Assembly (NCBI GenBank): GCA_021159185.1
Contig: JAGGSH010000036.1
Coordinates: 1 to 39,946 of the forward strand
DNA length: 39,946 nt
Source: a bacterium
GTDB taxonomy: Bacteria > Patescibacteriota > Minisyncoccia > Moranbacterales > UBA9337
Reading direction: 5' to 3'
Below are positions 8,189 to 18,405 of this stretch, piece after piece. The position numbers were made by a program, and so were the translations under genes. Position 1 is the first letter of the stretch. Each line of letters begins with the position of its first letter. The notes under the pieces are model-generated. The model had not been told where the DNA came from and searched no databases. It was given only the letters and a program-made list of their open reading frames with translations.

Positions 8189-9718
8189 TCAATAAACTTT
8201 TAAAATATCAATTCCCGTGTAGTAGTATTTCAAAATTTTGTCCCAGCTCCAATTATGCTCGCTGGCGAGATTTAAAGCGCCGTGGGCGGAAAGCCCTACC
8301 ATATGGTTTCCGGCGGCGACTAGTTCGGTGGTGCTTAAGGAAGCGTGTTTTCCGTAAGGATCGCTTACGGATTGGCACCATGGGTAATTATCCGATCCCC
8401 AACGCTCTTTAAAACTTCTGGTTCGCCCGTCCGTCCATGAGCTGTAAGGCGTGATGGCAATGCGGCCGCCGTGCATAACTATTTTTCCTTGAGTATCCAT
8501 AGCGGCGTTTTTTATTCTGGAATGTCCCAATTCCCAGTCATAGCCGTAATAGAGTTGGTTTCCGGGAGTAGCGTTGACCTTAAACTCTTCGCTGGCGTAT
8601 TTGGTGCTGAATTTAATTTTCCAGTAGCCGTAAGTTCTAAAGGAAACAGCCATAACGCGGTTGTAGTCCATATCGCCCGTGCCGGTAATTTCTCCCATTC
8701 CCCAAACGTAATATTCCAGAGGAAGCGTGTTAATCACCCAGATTTTTTTGGAATTGTCGCTATAGCGCAATTTTATTTTTCCCCTGTATTGGTCAAAAGG
8801 GGAAGAAGGGCGGTAAACGTCAAATATCATAGTGGCATTATCTCCGTCCGCCGCTTCAAAGTAAACTATTTCATTAGAAAGCGTTTCCGCTACTGAACCG
8901 TATATTTTCAGCCTGCCGCCGCCGTCATAGGAAACTCTGGTGATAGTTTCAGCTGAAACCGCGGCAATTATCGCCCCGTCGCTATTTTTTATATTGTAAT
9001 TTTTATTAGCTTTGATTTTGAAGGGGGATTCACGGAGATCATCGCGGGAATAATTCCATAATCCCACGGTGATTTCCGGACCTGAAATTCCGCCTTCCAG
9101 ATCGGCTTCACCCAAATCCGTTGTCGGATTATTCAGATAAGCGCGATAGCGGTTATAGCCGTTTTTATATTTACTCTTGTTATACTTTTTATATTTAGCG
9201 TATTTACTCTTGTTATACTTTTTATATTTAGCGTATTTTTTATATTTTTTGTATTTATGCTTATAACCCCGATATTTTTTGTAATAATCCCAGTATTGGG
9301 CGTATTGGGGATACACGGCCGGCTGTTTTTTGTATAATTTATATTTGTAATAATAATCTTTGTAAACAAGCTTTTCCTCCTTATTTTTAAATTTGTATTT
9401 TTCTTTATACTCTTTATACTGCCGGTAAAGTTTCCGTTTTTTATATTTTCTGTATTTTATGTATTTCTGGTACAAATCCAAATCAGCTTCCAATTCTTCA
9501 TTGCTGCTTCCGGAAACTTCATCTTGGGCATGAACAACGAACAACGAACAGTGAACAATAAACAATAAACAATGGACAGCGAACAATAATAAAAAGGCAA
9601 TGATGATATATCTCGTTGTTTTAAATATTTTTGCCATTCCGAACGCAGTGAAGAATCCCGCGCGAATATCGTCAATTTTTTTAAAGCCTTTGTATGTTGA
9701 TTTGTTTTTTTGTTTCAT
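8189..9718 (-). CDS. SpoIID/LytB-domain secreted protein with a Tyr/Lys-rich low-complexity region
   Basis: C-terminal SpoIID-like segment LPLEYYVWGMGEITGTGDMDYNRVMAVSFRTYGYWK ... SLSTTELVAAGNHMVGLSAHGA. Confidence 0.8.
   Translation of the reverse strand: MKQKNKSTYKGFKKIDDIRAGFFTAFGMAKIFKTTRYIIIAFLLLFAVHCLLFIVHCSLFVVHAQDEVSGSSNEELEADLDLYQKYIKYRKYKKRKLYRQYKEYKEKYKFKNKEEKLVYKDYYYKYKLYKKQPAVYPQYAQYWDYYKKYRGYKHKYKKYKKYAKYKKYNKSKYAKYKKYNKSKYKNGYNRYRAYLNNPTTDLGEADLEGGISGPEITVGLWNYSRDDLRESPFKIKANKNYNIKNSDGAIIAAVSAETITRVSYDGGGRLKIYGSVAETLSNEIVYFEAADGDNATMIFDVYRPSSPFDQYRGKIKLRYSDNSKKIWVINTLPLEYYVWGMGEITGTGDMDYNRVMAVSFRTYGYWKIKFSTKYASEEFKVNATPGNQLYYGYDWELGHSRIKNAAMDTQGKIVMHGGRIAITPYSSWTDGRTRSFKERWGSDNYPWCQSVSDPYGKHASLSTTELVAAGNHMVGLSAHGALNLASEHNWSWDKILKYYYTGIDILKVY
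9170..9235. repeat. 33-bp exact tandem duplication in the SpoIID-like gene (11-aa repeat KYAKYKKYNKS)
   Basis: tttactcttgttatactttttatatttagcgta repeated twice. Confidence 0.95.
9532..9587. repeat. Degenerate heptamer array (gaacaac/gaacaat-type, 8 units) inside the signal-peptide coding region
   Basis: gaacaac gaacaac gaacagt gaacaat aaacaat aaacaat ggacagc gaacaat. Confidence 0.85.
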
Positions 9719-9875
9719 TGAAGCGGCTCTAATATTCTGATTACACTTTAATGGAGCTTAATATTGCCAACACCTTGATAATACCTTTTTTATTGTTTAT
9801 TGACAAATAAGCGGAGATTTTTCCATTACATTCTCAATTATTGCCAAACGGTTAAAATTTAGCTAATATGGGTTT

Positions 9876-10814
9876 ATGGAAGGAGAAAAATATTTATCCA
9901 TAGTAGTTCCTCTTTTTAACGAAGAGGGGAATGTAGAAGAGCTTCATCGGAGAATTATTTCAGCTTGCCAAAAAATAGGCGGCGGTTTTGAAATTATTTT
10001 TGTAAACGACGGTTCAACTGATGGAACGGTGAAAGAATGCAAAGGTCTGACGCCATTAAAACTTATTGAATTCAGAAAAAATTTCGGGCAGACGGCCGCG
10101 CTTGACGCGGGCTTTAAAGAAGCCAAAGGGAAAATTATTATTACCATGGACGGGGATTTACAGAACGATCCGGCTGATATCTCTGTTTTACTAAAAGAAA
10201 TGAAAAAGGGCTATGATATTGTTTCCGGATGGCGCTGGCAAAGAAAAGACTCATTGAGCAAAAGAATATTTTCCCGAGGGGCTGACCGGCTTAGGAAAAT
10301 TTTTATGCAAGATAATATTCATGATAGTGGCTGTAGTCTTAAGGCGTATAAAAAAGAATGTTTTCACGATTTGGATCTTTTCGGTGAAATGCACCGTTTT
10401 ATTCCGGCACTTTTAGAAATGCAGGGATATAAAGTGGGGGAAGTGAAAGTTTCCCACTATCCCAGAATTAAAGGCGTCAGCAAATACAACTGGAAGCGCG
10501 CCATCAAAGGACTGGTGGATATGATGGCCGTTTGGTTTTGGAGGAAATACGCTAATCGCCCGTTGCATCTTTTCGGCGCGGCCGGCATCGCGTTTTCTTT
10601 TCTGGGAACCGCTATTCTTATTTGGATGGCTGTCGCCAGAATTTTTTTCAGCCAGCCCCTTCAGGGAAAAATCTGGCCGGTGATAGGAATATTTTTATTT
10701 TTGGTGGGTATCCAGCTTTTTGTTTCCGGCCTTCTAGCGGATATGGCGGTTAAAAATTATTACAAAGCCAGGAATTCAACCAATTATTCCATTAAAAAAA
10801 TAGTTGAAAGATAA
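9876..10814 (+). CDS. Glycosyltransferase family 2 with C-terminal TM helices (DPM1/ArnC-like)
   Basis: IVVPLFNEEGNVEEL, FVNDGSTDGT, TMDGDLQNDP; two C-terminal TM helices. Confidence 0.9.
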   Translation: MEGEKYLSIVVPLFNEEGNVEELHRRIISACQKIGGGFEIIFVNDGSTDGTVKECKGLTPLKLIEFRKNFGQTAALDAGFKEAKGKIIITMDGDLQNDPADISVLLKEMKKGYDIVSGWRWQRKDSLSKRIFSRGADRLRKIFMQDNIHDSGCSLKAYKKECFHDLDLFGEMHRFIPALLEMQGYKVGEVKVSHYPRIKGVSKYNWKRAIKGLVDMMAVWFWRKYANRPLHLFGAAGIAFSFLGTAILIWMAVARIFFSQPLQGKIWPVIGIFLFLVGIQLFVSGLLADMAVKNYYKARNSTNYSIKKIVER

Positions 10815-10924
10815 TTTCCTTGGATTACAAAACTTTTTTTGTCATTCCCGTGAAACTTGTTCTCAGCTCTGATCGAGGAACGGGAATTCAGGGTGAAATC
10901 ACTAGCTTTGTATGGTTATTCCGG

Positions 10925-10944
10925 ATTCCCGCCTGCGCGGGAAT
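10925..10944. repeat. dRS3-like palindrome ATTCCC-N8-GGGAAT
   Basis: ATTCCCGCCTGCGCGGGAAT. Confidence 0.8.
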
Positions 10945-10997
10945 GACATGTAAAAATGGTCAGTAAACGGGAATGACATGTAAAAATGGTCAGTAAA
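10938..10997. repeat. 30-bp exact tandem duplication
   Basis: cgggaatgacatgtaaaaatggtcagtaaa x2. Confidence 0.95.
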
Positions 10998-11016
10998 ATA
11001 GATAGTCTTACTTTTT

Positions 11017-12600
11017 ATGCGTTTTAGCAAAAAGAAAATTTTAATTATCCTGGTGGCTATAGTATTGCTGGGAACATTTCTTCGTTTCTATAAACTGGGG
11101 GAAGTTTCTTTTTCCGCTGATGAATTTTTGGGCGTGAATGTCGCTTACGGATATCTTCAAACGGGGGAGTGGAAAAGATGGGATTTTAATTTAGGGAAAT
11201 TGGCGGATGACAAGCCATATTTTAAAACCGTATTTGATTTTGATATTTGGGACGGAGGAGAAAAATCTTATACGCGCGCCTGGGCGTATAATTGGCAAAT
11301 TGTCCAAGCCTTGAAATTTCTGCCAGCCGATGAAGAATCAACTTTTCGCGCGATAAGCGCTTTGTGGGGAATAATTACGATTTTAATTATTTACTGGACA
11401 GCCGCGGCGTTTACCGGAAATAAAATCATCGGGCTGATAAGCGCTTTTTTATTTGCCATAAGCATTGACGGAATCACTTTTGACAGAAAAGCGCGTATGT
11501 ATGCGATGTTTTTGCCGGTGTTTTTATTATTTTCCCATTTTGTTTATCAACTTTTTGAAAGCCGAAAATATTTGGGCAGTGAATTGGTCAAAAAGATAAA
11601 GCTTAAGGCAGGATTTAACATTGTTTATGTAATTCCGGCAATTACGCTGGGCTTATTGAGCGCTCATTTACATCTATTGGCAGTTAATATTATTCCCGCG
11701 CTTTTAGTTTATTTCTTGGTCTTGGCGTTTATGGAAGCCAAAAACAGGAAAGTTTTTTTAAATCACTATGCCGTTTATGTTTTAACGGCGGCCGCGTTCT
11801 CGGCGGCATTGTTTATTTTCTGCCCGAACATTTTAAGTTTGCTTAAATCATTTCTGACACCCAACGATCATTTTTCCTATATCGGGAAAGTGTTAAGCGA
11901 TTACGCTAGCGGTATTTTAGCTTTAGCTTTAATAATATTAGGCACGGCTTATTTATGGAACAGAGAGAGAAAAAAATGCGTTTTTGTCAGTTCTTTATTT
12001 TGGACAACTCTTTTAATGGCTATCTTTTTTTGGAATCGCAACGCGGGAGAGCAATATATTTTTTTTATAAAACCGTTTCAGATAATTTTACTGTCATCCG
12101 GAATTTATTTTACGGCTAAATTTATCGGAAAAAACTTTAGGCAATACGGCAGGAAATTTTATTGGGTATCTTTGGCGGTTTTGATTTTACTGCTGCCCGA
12201 TTACGTTTATTTTTTTCAAGAAAATAATGCTTACCATCAAAATTCCAATTCGGAACATCCGAATTATAAAAAAGTATTTGGCTATTTCTTGAAAAATAAA
12301 AAAGAGGGAGACATATTAATTACCAGAAATTTTCGCAATTATTATTTCGCGGGGGCTAACGCGAAAGTTTTCAGTATTGGAGGGGAAAGGGCAGGATTGG
12401 AAGAAAAAAAATTAACATTAAAAAGGCTAAAAAAAATTATGAGAGAAAACTCCCGCGGCTGGATAATATTTTCCGATAATGACAAAAGTTTTATTTCTAA
12501 AGATGCCAGGGAATATATCATTAAAAAAACAGAACGCGTTAGCAACTCAAAAGTGCGGGGACCGGTGAGCGTATATTACTGGCGTGATAAGCGTGAATAG
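11017..12600 (+). CDS. GT39/ArnT-like membrane glycosyltransferase
   Basis: Multi-TM; N-terminal LGTFLRFYKLGEVSFSADEF resembles the PMT_2 N-terminus with acidic residue after TM1. Confidence 0.75.
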   Translation: MRFSKKKILIILVAIVLLGTFLRFYKLGEVSFSADEFLGVNVAYGYLQTGEWKRWDFNLGKLADDKPYFKTVFDFDIWDGGEKSYTRAWAYNWQIVQALKFLPADEESTFRAISALWGIITILIIYWTAAAFTGNKIIGLISAFLFAISIDGITFDRKARMYAMFLPVFLLFSHFVYQLFESRKYLGSELVKKIKLKAGFNIVYVIPAITLGLLSAHLHLLAVNIIPALLVYFLVLAFMEAKNRKVFLNHYAVYVLTAAAFSAALFIFCPNILSLLKSFLTPNDHFSYIGKVLSDYASGILALALIILGTAYLWNRERKKCVFVSSLFWTTLLMAIFFWNRNAGEQYIFFIKPFQIILLSSGIYFTAKFIGKNFRQYGRKFYWVSLAVLILLLPDYVYFFQENNAYHQNSNSEHPNYKKVFGYFLKNKKEGDILITRNFRNYYFAGANAKVFSIGGERAGLEEKKLTLKRLKKIMRENSRGWIIFSDNDKSFISKDAREYIIKKTERVSNSKVRGPVSVYYWRDKRE

Positions 12601-12621
12601 CACTGATAAACTTTACGGTTT

Positions 12622-14358
12622 ATGAAACCAAACTTCATCAAAAATAAATATCTTTGGATTTTTCTGGCGGTTTTCGCGCTGGGAATATTTTTGCGAGCTT
12701 ATAATTTCACTTCCTGGCTTCATTTTGAGTTAGATCAAGCCAGAGACGCTAATTTAATCAGCGAGGCGGTTGAAGGCGGGGCAGGGGAACTTCCTTTGCT
12801 TGGTCCGCGGGCGGCCGGTTCATTCTTAAGGCTGGGTCCCGCATTTTACTATATTGAATATATTTTTGCCAAAATTTTCGGTGATACTCCCCAAGGATCA
12901 GCGCTGGCTGTTTTATTTTTTTCTATTTTATCCATTCCGCTTTTTTATATTTTTATCGCCAGATATTTTAGCAAAAAGAAGCTTTCCTTGGGTTTAACTT
13001 TGCTTTTTTCAGTTTCATTATTTATGGTAACTTATTCCCGCTTTGCGTGGAATCCCAATTTAATTCCGTTTTTCACTTTAGCGGTTTCGTATTTTTTGTT
13101 GAGGGCGGTTGACAAAAAGGAAAAGAGAAAAGGCTGGCATTTATTAGCTTCCGCGGTTTTTCTTGGAATTTTAATCCAATTTCATTTTTTGGCGCTGATT
13201 ATTACGCCCTTGGCAATCGCAATATTTTTAATTATTAAAAGGCCTAAAATAAAATTTAAATTCTGGCTGGCGTCCATTTTAGCAATTATTATTTTAAATA
13301 TCCCAATGATTGTTAATGAAATTAAAACAGGAGGAGATAACGCTAAACAATTTATGGAAGTGGTTGCTAAAAAATCAACCAAGGAAAAACATACTCTAAC
13401 TGAAAAAGCGCTTGAGAATTATCTGGAGCATTCGCTGAATTATTGGACTATTATCTCCGGCAGCCAAAGAGGCGAGCTTTTTAGAGCGGAGTCCGTGAAT
13501 GGAAGCAATATAAAATTTGACATTAAGTGCAACCAGTCTTGCCGCGATAATCTTCCTCAAGGAATGTTGGCTTTTTTGATTTTTACCGCCGGATTGTTGT
13601 CGCTGGCGATTAAATTGGCAAAAGAAAGAAATATTGCCAAGAAAGATTTTTTAACGCTTAATGCGATTTATTTCGCTGTTGCTTTCATTATTTTCACGCC
13701 GTTGGCGTTTAAGTTGTCGCCCAGATTTTTTTTAGTGACTATAGCTATCCCTTTTGTATTTCTAGGATTACTGCTGGAAAGATTTTCATATTTAGCCAGA
13801 GATAGGGGGAAAATAGCCTTGGCTATTATCGCGCTCTTGGTAATTTCAAATTTATTTTTTACTTATAAATTTTTTGAAGAATTGCGATTAGCGCCAAATA
13901 AAAATATAGAAATAGGGCGGGACAAAATTTTAAAGCAAAAAACCAGAATTACTCTTGAACAGCAAAACGCAATCACTGATTATTTGGAAAAAATTTATCA
14001 GAGAAATAAATATCCGATATTTTATCATGGACAAAGCGAGTTTCATCGCGCTTTCGCTTACCTTTTAGATAAAAGGAAAATTCCAAGAGATGGAATCAGC
14101 AAGGGTAAAATTTGCCGGCAGGGAAACTATTTTCTAATTGTTCGCGCGCAATCTAATTCTGAAAATTATTCAAGTTATATGAATTATTTTGATGTCTTGG
14201 AAAAAAAATCTTTCGGAACACTTATTATTTTGCGATTAAGACCGAAAGAGAATGCGATTACTTGCGAGAAGTCCAATCAAGAAGAATTTAGAAATTATAA
14301 GAATGAAAGCGGGGCGGCAACGAAAAGATATAAGTGGAATGAAATATTTGAAAAATAA
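12622..14358 (+). CDS. GT39/PMT_2-like membrane glycosyltransferase
   Basis: Multi-TM; ALGIFLRAYNFTSWLHFELDQARDANL. Confidence 0.75.
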   Translation: MKPNFIKNKYLWIFLAVFALGIFLRAYNFTSWLHFELDQARDANLISEAVEGGAGELPLLGPRAAGSFLRLGPAFYYIEYIFAKIFGDTPQGSALAVLFFSILSIPLFYIFIARYFSKKKLSLGLTLLFSVSLFMVTYSRFAWNPNLIPFFTLAVSYFLLRAVDKKEKRKGWHLLASAVFLGILIQFHFLALIITPLAIAIFLIIKRPKIKFKFWLASILAIIILNIPMIVNEIKTGGDNAKQFMEVVAKKSTKEKHTLTEKALENYLEHSLNYWTIISGSQRGELFRAESVNGSNIKFDIKCNQSCRDNLPQGMLAFLIFTAGLLSLAIKLAKERNIAKKDFLTLNAIYFAVAFIIFTPLAFKLSPRFFLVTIAIPFVFLGLLLERFSYLARDRGKIALAIIALLVISNLFFTYKFFEELRLAPNKNIEIGRDKILKQKTRITLEQQNAITDYLEKIYQRNKYPIFYHGQSEFHRAFAYLLDKRKIPRDGISKGKICRQGNYFLIVRAQSNSENYSSYMNYFDVLEKKSFGTLIILRLRPKENAITCEKSNQEEFRNYKNESGAATKRYKWNEIFEK

Positions 14359-14363
14359 ATTTA

Positions 14364-15527
14364 ATGCGCGTTTTGTTTTTTAATTACGAATATCCTCCAT
14401 TGGGAGGCGGGGCGGGAAACGCTACCGCTTATATTTTGCGTGAATTTTCTAAAATTCAAAATCTGAAAGTTGATTTGATAACATCTTCTACCGGCAAAGA
14501 ATACTGTTTAGAAAAAATAGGAAATAATATCAATATTCACCGACTGCCTATTGGGAAAAATAACGAAAATTTTCATTTCCAGTCTCAAAAAGAGCTTTTG
14601 ATTTACGCGTGGCGAGCCTATTTTTTCGCGCGAAAGCTTGCTAAAGAAAATAACTATAATTTAACTCATTCATTTTTTGCAGTTCCTTGCGGTCCACTTT
14701 CCCTTTTCTTAAAATACAGAAAAAAGATTCCATATATCATTTCTCTTCGCGGTTCCGATGTCCCGGGCTACAGCGAAAGATTTATATTGGTTTATAAAAT
14801 ATTGACACCTTTCATTAGGCATATTTGGAAAAAGGCATCAGCTGTAATAGCTAACAGTCTTGATTTCAAAAAATTAGCCCTAAAAACAGATCACGATTGT
14901 CAGATTAGCGTGATTACTAACGGAGTTGATTCCGGGGAATTTTCGCCTAAGGTCTTTTCTGAAAATGATAGGGAAAGAGTCGGAGATTTTAAGATTATTT
15001 GCGGATCCAGAATAACGCCACGAAAAGGATTTCAATCTATGATTCAGGCAATTAAAATTTTTAAAGAGAAAGGATTTTGCGTTAAGTTGGAAATAATCGG
15101 CGAAGGAAATGAGAAAGAGGATTTGGAAAAATTAGTAATAAAGCTAGGATTAAAAAGTGAAGTAGAATTTTTGGGAATTATTAAACATAGCGATTTGCTG
15201 AAATATTATCAAAACGCCAATGTGTATGTTTCCACTTCTCTTAATGAGGGAATGAGCAATACAATGCTGGAAGCATTATCCGCGGGGCTTCCCGTTATAG
15301 CCACTCAAACGGGCGGGACGGACGAGATGGTTAAAGATGGAATTAACGGGTTTGTTATAAAAACAAACGATCCTGCTGATTTAGTCGCTAAAATTGAAAA
15401 AATCAGGCAAGACTTTAAGTTAGAAAAGAAAATGTCGTTTGAAAGCCGCCGCTTGGCAAAAAAAATGAGCTGGAATAACATTGCTCGCGAGTATTATGCT
15501 TTATATAACAAAGTAGCCGATGAATAA
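14364..15527 (+). CDS. Glycosyltransferase family 4
   Basis: FNYEYPPLGGGAG, ITNGVDSGEFSP, GSRITPRKGF, STSLNEGMSNTMLEALSAGLPVIAT. Confidence 0.92.
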   Translation: MRVLFFNYEYPPLGGGAGNATAYILREFSKIQNLKVDLITSSTGKEYCLEKIGNNINIHRLPIGKNNENFHFQSQKELLIYAWRAYFFARKLAKENNYNLTHSFFAVPCGPLSLFLKYRKKIPYIISLRGSDVPGYSERFILVYKILTPFIRHIWKKASAVIANSLDFKKLALKTDHDCQISVITNGVDSGEFSPKVFSENDRERVGDFKIICGSRITPRKGFQSMIQAIKIFKEKGFCVKLEIIGEGNEKEDLEKLVIKLGLKSEVEFLGIIKHSDLLKYYQNANVYVSTSLNEGMSNTMLEALSAGLPVIATQTGGTDEMVKDGINGFVIKTNDPADLVAKIEKIRQDFKLEKKMSFESRRLAKKMSWNNIAREYYALYNKVADE

Positions 15528-15529
15528 TA

Positions 15530-16456
15530 ATGTTCAATAAAAAACTGATAAAATTTTTTATAAAATTAATAATCACACTGCTTTTTCTGTGGTGGATAAT
15601 TTTCAAAATTGATTGGCAGGAAGTTTGGATTTATCTGCAACGGGTTAGTTTTTTGCAGATCGGAGCTTATGTGGCGTTTTATTTTTTGGGAATGCTGGTA
15701 TCTTCGTATAAATGGAAACTTTTAGCGTCTGCCAATCATATTGTTAAAGTGCCATTGGAAAAATTTTTTAAGTATTATTTCGCGGCAACATTTATTAACA
15801 ATTTCATGCCTTCATTTGTCGGAGGGGACGCTTTCAAGGCTTATCGGATTGGAAAATTTGAAAAAAAATATAAAGAAGCTGTTTCAAGCGTAATTATGGA
15901 CAGACTAACCGGACTTTGGGGAGCTATGATTTTGGCTATTGTTTTTGCCATCTTAAATTTAAAAATAATAATGCAACATCAAATTTTATCAATCATTATT
16001 ATTAGTATAATAGTGTTGTTGGCGATGTCATTTTTTGCGTTCAAAAATCCAAAAGTTTTTAATATTATACCAATAAAAATAATTCAATCTTTTTTTCAAA
16101 AGGCCGCTAAGGAAGTCAATGGATACGGTGAAAACGGCAATGTAATCCGCAGAGCCGTTCTGTTTTCATTCCTATTCAATTTCATCGGTTTAGCCGGAGC
16201 AAATTATATTTTATTCCTATCTATGGATATTCAAGTGAATATTTTGAATTATTTGTCTGTTATATTTTTGATTAGCATTGTTTCTTCAATTCCCGTAACA
16301 ATAAATAATATAGGAGTTAAGGAATGGGCGTATATTACTTTTTTTGGATTTTTTGGAATAGCTTCTTCCGCCGTATTGGCGGTGGCAATTTTAAGCCGCA
16401 TACTGCAGATGCTTCTTAGCTTATTCTCCTGGCCGATTTATTTGAGAAATAAATAA
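15530..16456 (+). CDS. Lysylphosphatidylglycerol synthase TM region / UPF0104 family membrane protein
   Basis: Multi-TM; FINNFMPSFVGGDAFKAYRIGK, SVIMDRLTGLWG, SIPVTINNIGVKEWAYITFF. Confidence 0.85.
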   Translation: MFNKKLIKFFIKLIITLLFLWWIIFKIDWQEVWIYLQRVSFLQIGAYVAFYFLGMLVSSYKWKLLASANHIVKVPLEKFFKYYFAATFINNFMPSFVGGDAFKAYRIGKFEKKYKEAVSSVIMDRLTGLWGAMILAIVFAILNLKIIMQHQILSIIIISIIVLLAMSFFAFKNPKVFNIIPIKIIQSFFQKAAKEVNGYGENGNVIRRAVLFSFLFNFIGLAGANYILFLSMDIQVNILNYLSVIFLISIVSSIPVTINNIGVKEWAYITFFGFFGIASSAVLAVAILSRILQMLLSLFSWPIYLRNK

Positions 16457-16481
16457 TATTATCTCAAAATCACAAATTATA

Positions 16482-18392
16482 TTAACGAGCTTTATAACTT
16501 ACATCAACCTTATCCGCTTTAATTATTCTTACGAAATTACTCGGTCTTCCCAGTATTTCCAATTGCCATTCAAAATCATCCGTTTGGTATAATCTGTCAA
16601 ATCTTAACAGATGGGAATAGTTGCTTCTGATTCTTGTTGCGATAAAGCCCGTGGTTTTAGCTTGTCTCCCCGCAGATATAACATAATAATCAAAATTAAT
16701 CTTTTCCAGTTTTTTAAAATCAAGATTTGCGTAGCATTTTCCGCCAAAAAAACCGCACACTCCTATTTTATCAGACCAAATAGTTAATTCTTTTGAGTTA
16801 GGCAGCGAGTTAAGATACCGGGCGGTTTCGTACGCGCCGGCGCCCATGTCTTTTTGGTCTATGTGGTACTTTTTGGGCAATAGAGGCGAGCTGTAGCTCA
16901 TATAAAAAGGAGTTGAAAAATAAAGCGCGCCGGAAAGGAGAATTGCCAATGAGAAAGTAATGACATATTTACTCAAAGCGAATTTATTTAAGCAATTCGC
17001 GATTTCTTTTATGGCCATAGCTCCCAAAATAAACACCAGTGGATAAAGCATCATCTGATAACGAATTGTGCTGGCTACTTGGCCAAAAGTAGAGGCTGAA
17101 TAATAAAGCAGTATAAAAATAATAATATAAAGAGCGACACTTCTTTGAGTGTCAGAAAGCCGGGATTTTTTGAATACGCTTTTTACGCTTAAATAAATTG
17201 TCGGAAGCAAAACCAAAGGAGAAATTCCGAAAAGCAGGGGGTAAAAATCAGCCAGCATTATTTTTATCTGGCTGTAATTTGAATGGGCTGATTTCGGGGA
17301 AGCTAATATTTTTCTGAAGTCAAATAAAAACAAATCAAAATAAGTATTAATGAAAATAATAATAGCTAAGCCTGAAAAAATAAGGAAAATGAATTTGGCA
17401 AACAGTTCCTTTTTTTTCGTTTTTGCCAAATAAATTGAGATTGTTATGGTTATGCCTGTGGCGAGAATGAAAATAAAACAAGGCCATAAAAAACGGAGAA
17501 AGAAAGGCGCGCCGGCCCAAAAATAAAGCAGAACTTTATTAAGCGTCGCCCATATTGACTCAAACGCTTGGGAAAATAAAGTTCCTTTTAAAAGCCGACT
17601 GGGCTTAACCCAAACAGCCGGATAGAGAGTGGCAAAAGTAAGGAGAGATGTGGCAGCTAAAATTAAAAAAGAGTAAAAAGACTTTTTAAAATAGCGTGTG
17701 GCAGTTTCTTTAAAGTATTTTTTGTAATTAATTATATATTCCAAGAAAATTATTCCGAAGAAAAAAATGTAAAGAATATTGGCGGTATATTTGGTGAGGA
17801 GTGACAACCCTAAGAAAAAACCAGACAGATAAAGATATTTTCTGCCGGTATTTTTTATGTAAATCAAGTAAGTGATTATTGACAGCGTGGAAAAAATCCA
17901 AAGAAAAGAATCCGGGTTAATTATTTTATTCATTCCAACAAGGATGGGAGATAATCCGATAAAAGCTGTTGAGATTAAAGATATAGATTCTCCCAGCAGT
18001 TTTCTTAAGAAAAAATAAAAAAGTGGAATCATAAGAACGGTGAAAATAAGTATCGGCAAGCGAAAAGCGAAATACAAAGATTCCATTTTTTCAGGAGAAT
18101 CTTCTTTATATTCGGCGGGATTATTTATTTTCAAGAGACCGATCCCTGAAACAGCCATCAAGGTTACTCCGGGCTTATCGCTTCTTCTCGTTCCGTTCCA
18201 ATCTTTCTCAGTGATATTTTGCCAAAACTTTGGAATTCTGTTGTATAGCCAAAGCGGTTCGTCCACAAAAGCGGCTTTTTGTATATTATAAATTCCAAAA
18301 GCGAAGTTCAAAGCCATTACAAAAATGACTAGCGTTAAAGCCAGTCTGTTTTTGCTCGTGAGAGATTTTTTAAAATGAGACAAATCTGTCAT
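16482..18392 (-). CDS. GT39-like membrane glycosyltransferase
   Basis: Multi-TM protein with PMT_2-like N-terminus and LGLSLLTKYTANILYIF. Confidence 0.75.
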   Translation of the reverse strand: MTDLSHFKKSLTSKNRLALTLVIFVMALNFAFGIYNIQKAAFVDEPLWLYNRIPKFWQNITEKDWNGTRRSDKPGVTLMAVSGIGLLKINNPAEYKEDSPEKMESLYFAFRLPILIFTVLMIPLFYFFLRKLLGESISLISTAFIGLSPILVGMNKIINPDSFLWIFSTLSIITYLIYIKNTGRKYLYLSGFFLGLSLLTKYTANILYIFFFGIIFLEYIINYKKYFKETATRYFKKSFYSFLILAATSLLTFATLYPAVWVKPSRLLKGTLFSQAFESIWATLNKVLLYFWAGAPFFLRFLWPCFIFILATGITITISIYLAKTKKKELFAKFIFLIFSGLAIIIFINTYFDLFLFDFRKILASPKSAHSNYSQIKIMLADFYPLLFGISPLVLLPTIYLSVKSVFKKSRLSDTQRSVALYIIIFILLYYSASTFGQVASTIRYQMMLYPLVFILGAMAIKEIANCLNKFALSKYVITFSLAILLSGALYFSTPFYMSYSSPLLPKKYHIDQKDMGAGAYETARYLNSLPNSKELTIWSDKIGVCGFFGGKCYANLDFKKLEKINFDYYVISAGRQAKTTGFIATRIRSNYSHLLRFDRLYQTDDFEWQLEILGRPSNFVRIIKADKVDVSYKAR

Positions 18393-18405
18393 TCAGCAGG
18401 TTTGC

